Shown here one piece after another: positions 1 through 10,467 of a stretch of 64,000 nucleotides of DNA. Both the position numbers and the translations under genes were made by a program. Position 1 is the first letter of the stretch, and the number at the start of each line of letters is the position of its first letter. The notes under the pieces were generated by a model. The model did not search any database, was not told the origin of the DNA, and saw only the letters and a list, made by a program, of their open reading frames with translations. Origin of the DNA: CS4-C045 sp963844115 (lineage in GTDB: Bacteria; Planctomycetota; Planctomycetia; Pirellulales; UBA7805); assembly GCA_963844115.1 (NCBI GenBank), contig CAWJNN010000049.1, positions 1-64,000 on the forward strand, read 5' to 3'.

Positions 1-1
1 T

Positions 2-793
2 GTTAAGCCTAAGGAACCAGAAGAAATCGGGCCCTCTTCGAATCCACCCGTTACGAAACCGCCCGACGGAAATCAACCGGTTGTCGATCCACCGGAGCGG
101 AACGAACCACAGCCGATGGGGCCTACACCCGATCAACGCTTGGACAGCGCCTATGCGACGGGCAATGTGAAGGAAGTTTTCGATCTTCTCGCTAAACATG
201 CAGAATTGCGGGGCGCCGATCTTATAGCAGGCAAACTTCTGGCGCTGGAACAACTCCAAAAATACGTCGATCCGAATGACTCGCAGAACGCCACGCTTGC
301 CGCACAAGAAGCGATCGCCTTGATCGGTGCGAACAATTTATCTCGTCCTCAAGAGTTCTTGATGCGATGCATGAACGTCGTCGGGGCATTTACGCCTCAT
401 TCTAAAGATGATTTTGTAAAACAAACGGCGCAGGATCGCCTCACCCTATTAAAGGATCAATTTGTCACTCGACGGGAATTGGGCCGCGCACTCGAAGTGT
501 CACTAGCGATATCAACGCTGCAAAATGGGAATGGAGACAGGCAGACGGTAATACTTGATTTGCTAAAGCAAGTAAAAGACCAGGCGGACGAGCCTCAGCA
601 ATTGAAGGCCCTGGCCGAGTTCAGTGCAGCGTTTCTCAAAGACGCCGCCAACTGCGACCAGAAGGAATTCTTGAAAGAGTGTAAATCGATCGCCATCATC
701 GCGGCACGCAAACATTACCGAGAAAGCGGCGAAAATGACGTTCTCAATCGAGTGACACTGGTCATCGTCGATTTTCATTCGCGGTGTGAGTAG
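2..793 (+). CDS. Unknown protein, 5' end outside the window
   Basis: The frame is open from base 2 to the TAG at 791-793, so the gene begins upstream of the window. The first 38 or so visible residues are a charged, proline-rich linker (for example KPPDGNQPVVDPPE). About 225 residues follow that look mainly helical, with many Leu/Ala/Glu/Lys and no transmembrane segment. An ATG at 116 lies inside the frame, but the linker reads through it, so it is probably not the start. A proline-rich linker before a helical domain would suit a membrane-anchored or kinase-fused planctomycete protein, but no catalytic motif is visible and I do not recognise the family. A 301-bp non-coding gap separates it from the next gene, so they are probably not translationally coupled. 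Confidence 0.65.
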   Translation, partial: VKPKEPEEIGPSSNPPVTKPPDGNQPVVDPPERNEPQPMGPTPDQRLDSAYATGNVKEVFDLLAKHAELRGADLIAGKLLALEQLQKYVDPNDSQNATLAAQEAIALIGANNLSRPQEFLMRCMNVVGAFTPHSKDDFVKQTAQDRLTLLKDQFVTRRELGRALEVSLAISTLQNGNGDRQTVILDLLKQVKDQADEPQQLKALAEFSAAFLKDAANCDQKEFLKECKSIAIIAARKHYRESGENDVLNRVTLVIVDFHSRCE

Positions 794-1094
794 GGCGAGA
801 ATACGCACGAGTCGATTCTGGTTTGCCTATCGACGCTCTTGACGGCTGTCGAAAGCCGATGTGAACCGCGGAACTTGCCCATCAGAAACACGCTGAAACA
901 TCGCCAGGCGGCTGCGATTTCGCGCTAGTTCCGCTGAAAAACCGTCCAAACGGCGTCGCCAGCTGGTACCGGGAGGAAACTTATCGGCGGGCGGGCTCGT
1001 CCTAGTTGAGATAAACTATCACTGTCGTCCGCCAGGGCGACGATATCCGCACCGCACAACTTTGCTGTAACCCCTTGCGCGAAAGGACGTTTCC
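794..1094. other. Intergenic region with ribosome binding site for the next gene
   Basis: No convincing gene is visible in these 301 bases. An AAAGGA motif at 1082-1087 lies 7 bases before the ATG at 1095 and supports that start. No clear terminator hairpin or sigma-70-like promoter stands out. Confidence 0.5.
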
Positions 1095-4000
1095 ATGCAC
1101 TCACGTACCTCGATCACTACCTGCCTGCTCACCTGCCTCCTCCCTTGCCTCCTCACTTGCGTCATCACCGTGATCCCCGCCGGCGGCGGGGCAAAGGAAA
1201 TTGGATTCGTCGAGGACTTCGCGCTCGCATCCGACCGCACGGTCCCGTTGGAACAGCTGATCCCAGGTACGGAAGACTTCTACTATTACCACTGCCTACA
1301 CTTTCAAAACACAAAACAATTCAATCGTGTCGAGGAGACCCTGAAAGCGTGGACGAAGCGGTACCAATATACAGCGCGTGTGAACGAGATCATTAATCGA
1401 CAGGCGTTGCTGACATTCGAGCAGGACCCGCAAAAAACGCTGGCGCATCTTCAGCGTGTACTGGGACTGAATTTCAATCATCAGCGGCAACTACTGGATC
1501 GAAAACCGAATCTGCCCGTCCAGTTGGACCAGGACCTGATCAGCCGCGAAACACTCAACAAGCGCGCAATGGCGAGCCATAGCAACCTGCAAGGCTTCGA
1601 GCCTGCCGCCCTGGACTGGCTGGTTGGGGCGGATCTGAATCCTGACCGGCGTCGGCATTTGCTCGAAATTCTCCAGCGCCCCGATTACGCCAACCTGACC
1701 AAGCTGGTCGTGGACGACCTGAATTACCAGCATAGCGGCGGCTTTGGATCGATGAATATCCATCGCCAGTTGCTGCTGACCCAGTTAAATGCCTGTCTGA
1801 AACTGAAGCCGGACTTGTTGAACCAGGTCAACTTTGTCAACGCGTATTTGAGCAAGCTGCAACCCAATCCGGACGTCGACTGGAAAAATTCGCCGGAAGC
1901 GTACGAGGCCTACCTCGATCGTTTGTGGGCCTATGCCCAGAAACTCGCCCCCGTCCATAACTCCTTGAAGGCTCATGTTCTTTACCACCGTCTGACGTTT
2001 GATCGTGCGCGGGGTGTCTACGACGCCGAACGGTTTATGGCGTATCTCAAACTGCCGCGGCCTGTATCCTACGCTGAACCTCGACACCTGCACTCGGTGG
2101 AAAGTCGCCGCTACCCCTGTAACTTGAATGCGGATTTTCGCGCGGTCACGCTGCTGCCTCCCGTCGGAGACGACGAACCGCTGGTGCGCAGCTTCTTGAT
2201 GCACTTCTTTGTGGAAGCGGACTCTTTTAAGGATTATCGCGCGTACATTCGAGACACGTACCTAAAGCAAGTTTTTGCCGAAACCAAGATCGTCAACGGG
2301 CTGGGAGATCCCGAACAGTGGTATTCGCTGCTACAACCGGCGGTCTATCAACAGTTGAAGGAGCGGATCGACCTGGACTTTGCGTTCACCAGCAAGAAAC
2401 AGTATGCCGTGGACGAACCAGTCAAGCTGGAACTGACCATCAAGAACGTCGATACCTTGATCGTCAAAGTCTTTGAACTTAATACGCAGAATTATTATCG
2501 CGATCAGCTGCGAGAGATCGACACGGATATCAACCTGGACGGTCTGGTGGCGAACGAAGAAAGGACGTTTAACTATAAGGACCCGTCACTGCGACGTGTT
2601 CGTCGCAACTTTGATTTTCCTGAACTCAACAAGCGCGGTGTCTACGTCATCGATTTCATCGGCAACGGGAAGAGCAGTCGTGCGCTGATTCGCAAGGGCC
2701 AGCTAAGACACCTGGTTCGCACCAGCATCGCCGGGCACATCTTTACGATTCTGGACGAAAACAACCAGAAACTGAACGACGCCACGCTGTGGATGGCGGG
2801 CCGCGAGTATAAGCCAGACGAAGACGGCTTGATCTCTGTTCCATTTAGCAATCAACCGCAGCAGCAGTCCATCGTCTTATCGCACGATGATTTCGCCTCT
2901 CTTGATTCGTTTGGCTACGAATCGGAAAACTACCAGCTGCAGGCCGGCATTTTTGTCGATCGCGAATCGCTGATTAGCCGCCAGACATCTCGTGTCTTGA
3001 TCCGACCCTCGCTACGGATCAACGGTGGTCCGATGCCCTTATCCGAATTGGAAGATGTCCGCTTGCGAATTACTTCGGTCGATATGGACGGCGTTTCCAG
3101 TTCGCAAGAGGTTGCGGACTTTGAATTGCATGACGACCGGGAGTCGATTCATGACTTTCAGGTTCCCCAGCGATTGCGAATGATCGTGTTCCAGCTTTCC
3201 GCCAGAATCCAGAATGTCAGCCAGAACAAAAAAGTCGACCTGATGGTCCAGGAGAGCTTTGCGCTCAACGAGATCGATAGCAAGCTAAGCACGGAAGGTT
3301 TGCACTTTCAGCAAATCGCCGGCAACTATTTCGTAGACGTGTTGGGGAAAAGCGGCGAAGCGATTGCGGATCGACCCGTCCATTTCAAACTGAAGCATCG
3401 CGACTTCAAAGACGTTGTCGACGTGTCCTTGCAAAGCGGAGCCGGCGGGCGGATCTCCTTGGGATCGCTGGCCGATATCGATTGGCTGACCGCGACCGGT
3501 AGCGATCAGGTCGCGTATCAGTGGAAGCTGGACCGCAAGGCCTACACCTACCAGCAAGTACTGAATGGCAAGGCCGGCAGTCTCCTGGTCCTGCCCTACC
3601 TGGGCGAGGATGCCGGCCCGCGGCGTGATCAGCTCTCCCTGCTGGAAGTGCGCGGCCAATCGTTTGCGGTCGATCACTTTCGCGCACTGCAGATTAAAAA
3701 CGGCATGCTGCTGATTCGAGATCTACCGGCCGGCGATTACGACTTGCTGATCAAGCGTTCGAATACGCGCGTCTTGATCCACGTCGCCGATGGTCCGCAG
3801 CGCGATCGCTATGTGCTGGGCGACCATCGGCTGCTGGAACGCCGAGGGGATACGCCGCTTCAGATTGCAGACATCGACGTAGGAGAAGAAGCCGTCCGCG
3901 TCAAGCTTCAGAACGCCCACAAGTCGGCGCGGTTGCACGTGTTTGCGACCCGTTACGAACCGGCGTATCAGCCATTTGACTTTCTAAGCACGGTCCGGGA

Positions 4001-7000
4001 TATCGGGCCGATACTGCGGATTCTCCCGTCGCAACAATCCGCCCACATCGCCGGCCGGCAGATCGGCGACGAATATCGGTATATCATCGAGCGCAAGTAT
4101 GCCGCGAAGCATCCAGGTAATATGCTGGATCGGCCCAGCCTGTTGTTAAATCCGTGGGCAATCCGCGCGACGGATGCCGGCCAACAGGTTGCGCAAGGAG
4201 GAACCAGCTACGGCGCGGCCGGCGGCATGCAGGGCGGGGGGCGTCGCGCCAAGGTTCAGCACCTACTGGCCCGCGACGCAATGTCGACTTTGCCACTCTG
4301 GATTTTCTGGGCGAAGGTTCTGCCGTGCTCGTCAACCTGAAACCGGACGAAAAAGGTGTCGTCCGCATCCAACGGGAACTGCTGGGCCCGCACCAGCTGC
4401 TGCACTTCGTCGCGGTCGACGCCTTGGAGACCAGCTACCGCAGCCTCTCGCTACCGGAAGTGCCTCGCGAGCCGAAGGATCTGCGATTAATCGTTGGTCT
4501 GGACCCCAAGCAGCACTTTACGCAGCAGAAGCAGATCACCATCGTCAAGTCGGACCAGACACTGAAGGTCGACGATATCACGTCGGCACGCTTCGAATCG
4601 TTTGACAGCCTGGCGCGAACGTACGATCTGTACATGACGCTTTCGAAGGATAGCAAGCTGGCCGAATTTTCGTTCATCGTGAACTGGCATCAGCTGAAAG
4701 AGGAACAGCAGCGCGAGTTGTATTCCAAGTATGCCTGCCACGAGCTGAACTTCTTCCTGATGAACAAAGACCAAGAGTTCTTCGGGGACGTGATTGTTCC
4801 TTACTTGAAGAACAAAAAGGACAAAACGTTTTTGGACCGCTGGCTGCTGGACCAGAAGCTGGACGAATTCGCTCGTCCGTGGAATCACCATGAGCTGAAC
4901 GTTGTCGAGCGGATCCTGCTGGGTCGGCGTATCAAGGCCGAGCGAGCTGCTACGGCGCGGCACGTGACCGACTTGTACGACCTGATCACACCCGATCCGA
5001 CGCGGCTCAGCTTGCTGTTCAATACCGCCCTACAGGGGCAGCAGCTTGTGCCTGGGGCGCAGGGTGAGCTTGAAAAAGCCAAAACAGCCGCGTCACTGCA
5101 AATGAGAGAACGAGTGGTACAAGAGTTTCTAATGAACGGTTCCGCTTCCAATAGCCTTGGAGATTACGCCGCAAGCCCGCTAAAGAACGGAAGAGAAGTA
5201 GCCTCGGCACTTCCGCAGTTGGCTAACCAACCTCAGCGGGACTCCGCCGACCCCTCCGCCAGCAAACCGAGGCGCACATCCGTTCCGGGACAGGCCCCTG
5301 AAGGGCAAGCAGGTGATTCGAGCGCGAAAAGCGGCGAGGATGACGCGCCTGACGCTCCCGTAATGGCCGACCTTGAGATGGAATCGCGAGAGGAGGTTAA
5401 CGGGAAGTATTTCGATTCAAGGGACAAGGACCGCCGAGCAGCTCAGCGACGCCTCTACGTCAAGCTGGACAAGACCCAGGAATGGGTCGAAAACAATTAC
5501 TACAAATTGCCAATCCAGCAGCAGAATGCCCAACTCGTTACGGCCAATGCCTTCTGGAACGACTTTGCTTCGCACGATCCCACTCAGCCCTTCTATTCGA
5601 CCAATCTGGCGGAAGCGTCCCATAACTTCACCGAGATGATGTTCGCCTTGGCGGTGCTGGATCTGCCGATGAAGGGCAAAGAGCCCAAGATGGAATTTGC
5701 CGATGCGAAGTTGACCCTGACCGCCACGTCGCCGCTGGTCGTGTTTCACGAACAGATCCTGCCATCCGGCGAGATTGCCGAGCAAACGCCCATACTGGTC
5801 AGCCAGAACTTCTTTCGGCAGAGCGATCGTTATCACTTTGAAGGCAACCAGCGCTTCGACAAATACGTTACGGACGAGTTCCTGATCCGAACCGTTTATG
5901 GCTGTCAGGTCGTCGCCACGAACCCCACGTCCGTCCCGCGCAAATTAGACATTTTGTTGCAAACACCGGTTGGTGCGATTCCTGTACTGAACGGCCAGCA
6001 GACAAAAAGCGTGCAGTTGCACCTCCAACCCTACCAGACGCAGGCGACGGAATACTATTTTTACTTCCCCGCGCCGGGAGACTTTCCGCACTTTCCTGTC
6101 CACGTGTCGCAAGACGAAAAGCTGCTGGCGTTCGCCGCACCCGTCACGCTGAAGGTCGTCCAGCAACTAAGTGAAGTCGACCGGTCTTCATGGGACTATC
6201 TATCCCAAAACGGTACCCAGCCGGACGTCATAAACTATCTCAAGACGAACAACATCAATCGCCTCAACCTGGACCTGATCGCCTGGCGCATGAACGACGC
6301 CGCGTTCTTCAAGCAGGTTGTCAGCCTGCTGGCACAGCGCCACGTCTACAACAACACGCTGTGGTCGTACGCGATCAAGCACGGCAATGCCCCGGCAATC
6401 CGCGAGTATCTGCAATACGCCGACGCCTTTGTTCAGCAATGCGGCCAGCACCTGGTGAGTTCGCTGCTGGTGATCGATCCGGTGGTTCGCAAGTCGTACG
6501 AACACATCGACTACCAGCCGCTGGTCAATCCTCGCAGCCATCGATTAGGAAAACAACGTGAGATCCTTAACGGACAGCTCTTTCAGCAGTACCACCGCCT
6601 GATGCAGGTGCTCAGCTACCAACGCGAATTAGACGACGACGTTCTGATGGCGGTGACCTACTACATGCTGCTGCAAGATCGTGTCGAGGAGGCAATCGGT
6701 TTCTTTGACCGCGTGAATGCGGATCGACTGGCAACCCGAATGCAGTACGACTATTTCGCCGCCTTCATCAACTGCTATCGCGAGGAACCGAAACTCGCTC
6801 GATCGTTGACGCTGAAATATGCCGACCACCCCGTCGATCGCTGGCGCCGCGCATTCGCCGACGTCGCGGCGCAGATCGACGAAATCGAAGGCAACAACGT
6901 GGCCTTGATCGACAAGGACAACCGTCAGCAACAGCAGACACGGCTAGCGGCAACCTCGCCAGCCTTTGACTTCCGTGTTGAATCGCGGAAAGTGATCTTG

Positions 7001-7531
7001 AATTACCAGAATCTCGACAAGGTTCGCGTTCACTATTACTTGATGGATATCGAGCTGCTGTTTAGTGGAAATCCCTTTGTCCAGGAGTATGGTCGCCAGT
7101 TTTCCTACATCCGGCCGAACCTGGTGCAACAGCTTGAACTAGATGCGGCGCAGAAAACAAAGACCTTTGAATTGCCAGCCGACCTGCGTAACAGTAACGT
7201 GCTGGTCGAGATCACGGGGGGCGGCCAAACCAAGGCGAAGGCCTACTACGCCAATTCCCTGGACGTCCAGGTGGTTCAGGACTATGGCCAGTTGCGAGTA
7301 ACGCATGACGCTACGCAAAAGCCCATGTCGACGGTCTACGTCAAAGTTTATGCTCGCAATAAGGATGGCAACGTGAAATTCTACAAGGACGGCTATACGG
7401 ATCTGCGAGGCCGTTTTGACTTCACGTCGCTGAATACCAACGAGCTGGACTTTGTCGACCGCTTCTCGCTGTTGATCCTAAGCGACAACGACGGCGCCAT
7501 CGTTCGCGAAGCAATGCCACCGAAGCGGTAA
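1095..7531 (+). CDS. Giant secreted macroglobulin-like (MG-domain) protein, one apparent frameshift
   Basis: About 2145 residues when two overlapping frames are joined. The first frame runs 1095-4340 and the second is open through 4154-7531. The N-terminus is a signal peptide: polar start, then a Leu/Cys-rich core (TTCLLTCLLPCLLTCVITVI) ending near AGGGA. Residues around 430-620 and the last 90 or so look like beta-sandwich macroglobulin modules (VDEPVKLELTIKNVDTL; VYVKVYARNKDGNVKF). The middle contains helical solenoid-like stretches. I see no CxEQ thioester motif. The frame changes at a glycine-rich stretch; a G6 run at 4236-4241 is the likely site of a lost base, and sensible protein continues on both sides. 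The role is inferred: a cell-surface or periplasmic protein of the bacterial alpha-2-macroglobulin type. The ribosome site before 1095 is good. Confidence 0.65.
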
Positions 7532-7539
7532 TTATGAAT

Positions 7540-7613
7540 TCGTTTAACGCCCAGCCGTAGGCGCCGGCAGTGCGCGGGGATATTGCCGGTGCCTGCGGCT
7601 GGGCGTTAAACGA
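7540..7613. repeat. Long palindromic hairpin repeat (30-nt arms)
   Basis: The arms 7540-7569 and 7584-7613 are inverted copies with two differences over 30 nt, separated by a 14-nt loop. It begins 8 bases after the stop of the macroglobulin-like gene, where a bidirectional terminator between convergent genes would sit. There is no U-tract, so a REP-type dispersed element is equally likely. I have an impression that similar sequences recur in planctomycete genomes, but I could not check it. Confidence 0.7.
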
Positions 7614-7646
7614 AGCAACCGGTGGCCGCAACCAAAGTGCCACAAC

Positions 7647-7770
7647 ACCCTCCCGCTTGCGGGAGGGTCGGACGCGGTAGCGGCCGGGGAGGGTCTTGTA
7701 CGGAGATGATAGTCCAAGGCCAAACCCTCTCCGGGCCTGAGAGCCCGACTCTCCCGGAGGGAGAGTGATT
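7647..7770. repeat. Purine/pyrimidine-rich intergenic repeat with small hairpins
   Basis: A perfect 10-bp-arm hairpin lies at 7647-7668 (ACCCTCCCGC, TT loop, then its complement). A related C/T-rich, G/A-rich stretch follows at about 7723-7768 and can also fold. No gene is visible between 7614 and 7847. It looks like a dispersed intergenic repeat, not coding DNA. Confidence 0.5.
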
Positions 7771-7847
7771 CTTGGTCGTGGCAGCCGTTACGAAAAATGT
7801 GCGCAAAAAAACAACAAATCGCGAAGTAGTTAAACGAAGCGAGCGTC

Positions 7848-8963
7848 CTAGGGTCCTGCTTGCGCTAACCGGTTCAGCACGTTCATCCCGCGCTGGATGG
7901 TTTCATCGGCGGCCGCGTACGAGAGACGAAAATGCGTGTCACGGCGACTAAAGACGTTGCCGGGAATGATCAGCAAATTGTTTTCAATGGCGCTGGTGAC
8001 AAATTCGGTTGCCGTACCCCAGGGTGCGCGGGGAAAGATATAAAACGCACCGTCGGGCTGCGCAATTTCGAAATTGTCGCCAAGACCCTCTAACAGCATG
8101 TCCCGTTTACAACGGTAGGCATCGCGCGCGGCGGTCATGTCGATATCCAGCGCCGCGATTCCGGCCCATTGGGCCGGCTGGGGGGCACAGACGAACGTGT
8201 ACTGCTGCAGCTTGGTCATCGCATCGATGATTTCCGCCGGGCCATGCGCGTATCCTAATCGCCAGCCGGTAATCGCATGGGATTTCGAGAAACCGTCCAG
8301 GACCAGGGTTCGGTCATTAAACTGGGCCGGTGAAGTCATCGGCCCTTGGTAACTGAACGACCGGTAGATCTCGTCGCTCAGCAACACCACATTGTGCTCA
8401 GCCGCCAATTCAGCCAACTGCCGGACAACCGTCTCGCTCGCGACGCTGCCCGTTGGATTGGCGGGACTGTTGAACAGAATCAATTTCGTCTTCGGGGACA
8501 GGGCCGCGCGGACCTTGTCTGGATCGATTTGAAAATCAGGGTAGGTGTCGACCAGAACGCACTGGCCGCCCACGAGTCGCACCAGCGGTTCGTACATCAC
8601 GAAGTACGGATCAAACACGATGACTTCGTCGCCGGCATCGACCAGTGCCATGATGGCCAACACCAGTCCGCCGCTGGTCCCTGACGTGATGACTAGTTCT
8701 CGATCTTCGTGGCCGTAGTCGTCAATGACTTCGCTTCGCAACTTGTCACGCAGTTCGGCGATACCTTGCGTCACCGAATAGCCGTTGCGGCCACTGCGAA
8801 TCGCATCGATGGCGGCAGCTTGTACTTCTGGCGGAACTTCAAAGTCGGGCTGGCCGATCGATAGGTTGATCGGATCGCTCAATTTCGCTGCCAGATCAAA
8901 GACTTTGCGTATTCCCGAACTGTCAAATGCGTCGGTTCGTGCCGATAGCCAAGACGATGCCAT
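7848..8963 (-). CDS. PLP-dependent aminotransferase, class I/II (AspC/AlaA-like)
   Basis: About 371 residues of a fold-type I aminotransferase that moves an amino group between an amino acid and a 2-oxoacid. Family motifs include the N-terminal LSIGQPDFEVP, an FNSPANPTGS loop, SDEIYRSFSYQG carrying the cofactor Asp/Tyr, and the Schiff-base lysine in GFSKSHAITGWRLGYAHG. The Arg that binds the substrate carboxylate is probably in the C-terminal HFRLSYA. The ATG at 8963 is preferred over an upstream extension because AAGGA lies 6 bases before it and family members begin at about this point. Substrate cannot be read from sequence; aspartate or alanine type is most likely. A phosphohexomutase-like gene lies upstream on the same strand. 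Confidence 0.9.
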   Translation of the reverse strand: MASSWLSARTDAFDSSGIRKVFDLAAKLSDPINLSIGQPDFEVPPEVQAAAIDAIRSGRNGYSVTQGIAELRDKLRSEVIDDYGHEDRELVITSGTSGGLVLAIMALVDAGDEVIVFDPYFVMYEPLVRLVGGQCVLVDTYPDFQIDPDKVRAALSPKTKLILFNSPANPTGSVASETVVRQLAELAAEHNVVLLSDEIYRSFSYQGPMTSPAQFNDRTLVLDGFSKSHAITGWRLGYAHGPAEIIDAMTKLQQYTFVCAPQPAQWAGIAALDIDMTAARDAYRCKRDMLLEGLGDNFEIAQPDGAFYIFPRAPWGTATEFVTSAIENNLLIIPGNVFSRRDTHFRLSYAAADETIQRGMNVLNRLAQAGP

Positions 8964-9079
8964 AGCGAGTCCTTCGGTGAGTAGAGCAACTTTCACAACT
9001 GGAATTCGGGAGGACGAGCAACCGCTTTCGGTAATTTTCCTGCCGAGATCACGCCACAATTGTAGCGTGAAGAGGCGGA

Positions 9080-10408
9080 TTACTGGACGGGCTGTCTCAG
9101 ATCGGCCAGATCAGAAAGATCACGATCACTTTGGCTGAGGGCATTCAGCACCAGCGCCAGGGTCTTCAAGGCGTCCACGGACGGCTGATGATCGCGAAAC
9201 CAGACTCGACCCTGCAGATCGAGTCCCAGCAGCCCCTGACACTGATCCAATCGCTGATAGGTTTCTTCGCGGGAAGTGCCACTTTCGTGCACCTGGACGC
9301 CAATCTCCTGCAGAGTCCGTACGCATTGCTCGGAAGCAGACGCGGGCGCGCAAATGGCGGGCCGCGGGTGGTCGTCGATCAAAAATTGGACCAGCAGGCA
9401 CAGGAGTGCTTCGCTTTCGACGCGGTGCCCTTGCTGGTCGACGATCCGGCACAATTCGCCGTCACCATCGACCCAGATACCGAAATGGGCCTCCGAATCC
9501 TTCACGTGCCTGGCCAGCGCCGCAATGGCGACGTCCTGTTCCGACAACCGTGACCGGGTGATGAGGTCGCAAGCGACCGTTGAACACAACTGTTTCACGT
9601 AGCTCAAAAATGGCGAACTACTCGAGTCGATCACGACGCGAAGCGGGCGCAGCGCGTGGAAGTACTTATTCAGGCAGGCCAGGTAGGGAACCTCGGCACG
9701 AAAGCGACGAAAGTTTCCATATCTTCTCAAGGGTCGGCTGAGCGGCGCAGCGCTAATTTCCTGTAGTTCGTCCAATTGTCCTCCGGCTGACAGTGGGCGG
9801 CCATCCTCCGACCAGAAGGTGAGCCCCACCTGTTGTGGCCCTCCCAGCGGGTTTCCGACAAAGACTCCGCCCGCCGCGTTCAGGTGATCAATCGAAAAAC
9901 TGACACAGGGTGCTGTTGTATAGCCAATGTCGACGACCTTGCAGCCGGCGTACCGCAGTCCTTCGCTAACGGCCGCCAGCATTTCCGCCGTGAGTCCACG
10001 CCCGTCACTTCCAATGACAACCGTTGGAAACTCCAACTGGGCACGTATCCGGCGTCGCAAAAACACTCCCGCCGCCGCTGCAATTCGTCGCGCGTCAGAA
10101 GGTTGCACGTCATTGACGACCGTGCCGGCGATACCCTCGTCCGTAAAGAGTGTCGACCGTGGTACGCGCTGCTGCACCTGCAGCAGCTGTTCTTGTTGGC
10201 GAGGCGCTAGCGTGGCTACGTCGTGACGATGTGGACACGTACGACAGGCGGGATCGAAGCGGGCGAGGCGACCCAAGTGAATCGACTTGCTGATCGGCTG
10301 CGATTCACCTGGACATCGATAGGGCAGGGGGGGTGTTTCGTTCACGCCGACCGAATTCCGCTGAGACACGCGGGAAAGAGCGGCGCGGACTGTACGCAAT
10401 GCAAGCAC
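9080..10408 (-). CDS. Phosphohexomutase-like protein lacking the catalytic serine (probable pseudoenzyme)
   Basis: About 442 residues in the alpha-D-phosphohexomutase fold (phosphoglucomutase/phosphomannomutase superfamily). Recognisable parts are VVIGSDGRGLTAEML for domain 1, GYTTAPCVSFSIDHL before the active-site loop, and VDGDGELCRIVDQQG, which matches the metal-binding DGDxDR loop in altered form. Where active enzymes have TASHNP with the phosphoserine, this protein has GGVFVGNPLGGP, so the phosphate-carrying Ser-His pair is missing. The N-terminal region also carries CRTCPHRH, a possible metal site foreign to the family. I infer a non-catalytic or repurposed paralog, perhaps a sugar-phosphate sensor. 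The start is uncertain: GTG at 10408 or GTG at 10345, neither with a strong ribosome site. Confidence 0.7.
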   Translation of the reverse strand: MLALRTVRAALSRVSQRNSVGVNETPPLPYRCPGESQPISKSIHLGRLARFDPACRTCPHRHDVATLAPRQQEQLLQVQQRVPRSTLFTDEGIAGTVVNDVQPSDARRIAAAAGVFLRRRIRAQLEFPTVVIGSDGRGLTAEMLAAVSEGLRYAGCKVVDIGYTTAPCVSFSIDHLNAAGGVFVGNPLGGPQQVGLTFWSEDGRPLSAGGQLDELQEISAAPLSRPLRRYGNFRRFRAEVPYLACLNKYFHALRPLRVVIDSSSSPFLSYVKQLCSTVACDLITRSRLSEQDVAIAALARHVKDSEAHFGIWVDGDGELCRIVDQQGHRVESEALLCLLVQFLIDDHPRPAICAPASASEQCVRTLQEIGVQVHESGTSREETYQRLDQCQGLLGLDLQGRVWFRDHQPSVDALKTLALVLNALSQSDRDLSDLADLRQPVQ

Positions 10409-10467
10409 CGTGCGTCAAGCTGTGTTTGGTCACTGAAAACGGGCGGTTCGCACGGCCGCAAACAATC

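Noticed and set aside
4221..4245. Programmed -1 ribosomal frameshift in the macroglobulin-like gene
   Set aside because: A G6 run is present, but many other genes in the window show similar breaks at homopolymers, so sequence error is simpler. No downstream stimulatory structure was evident.
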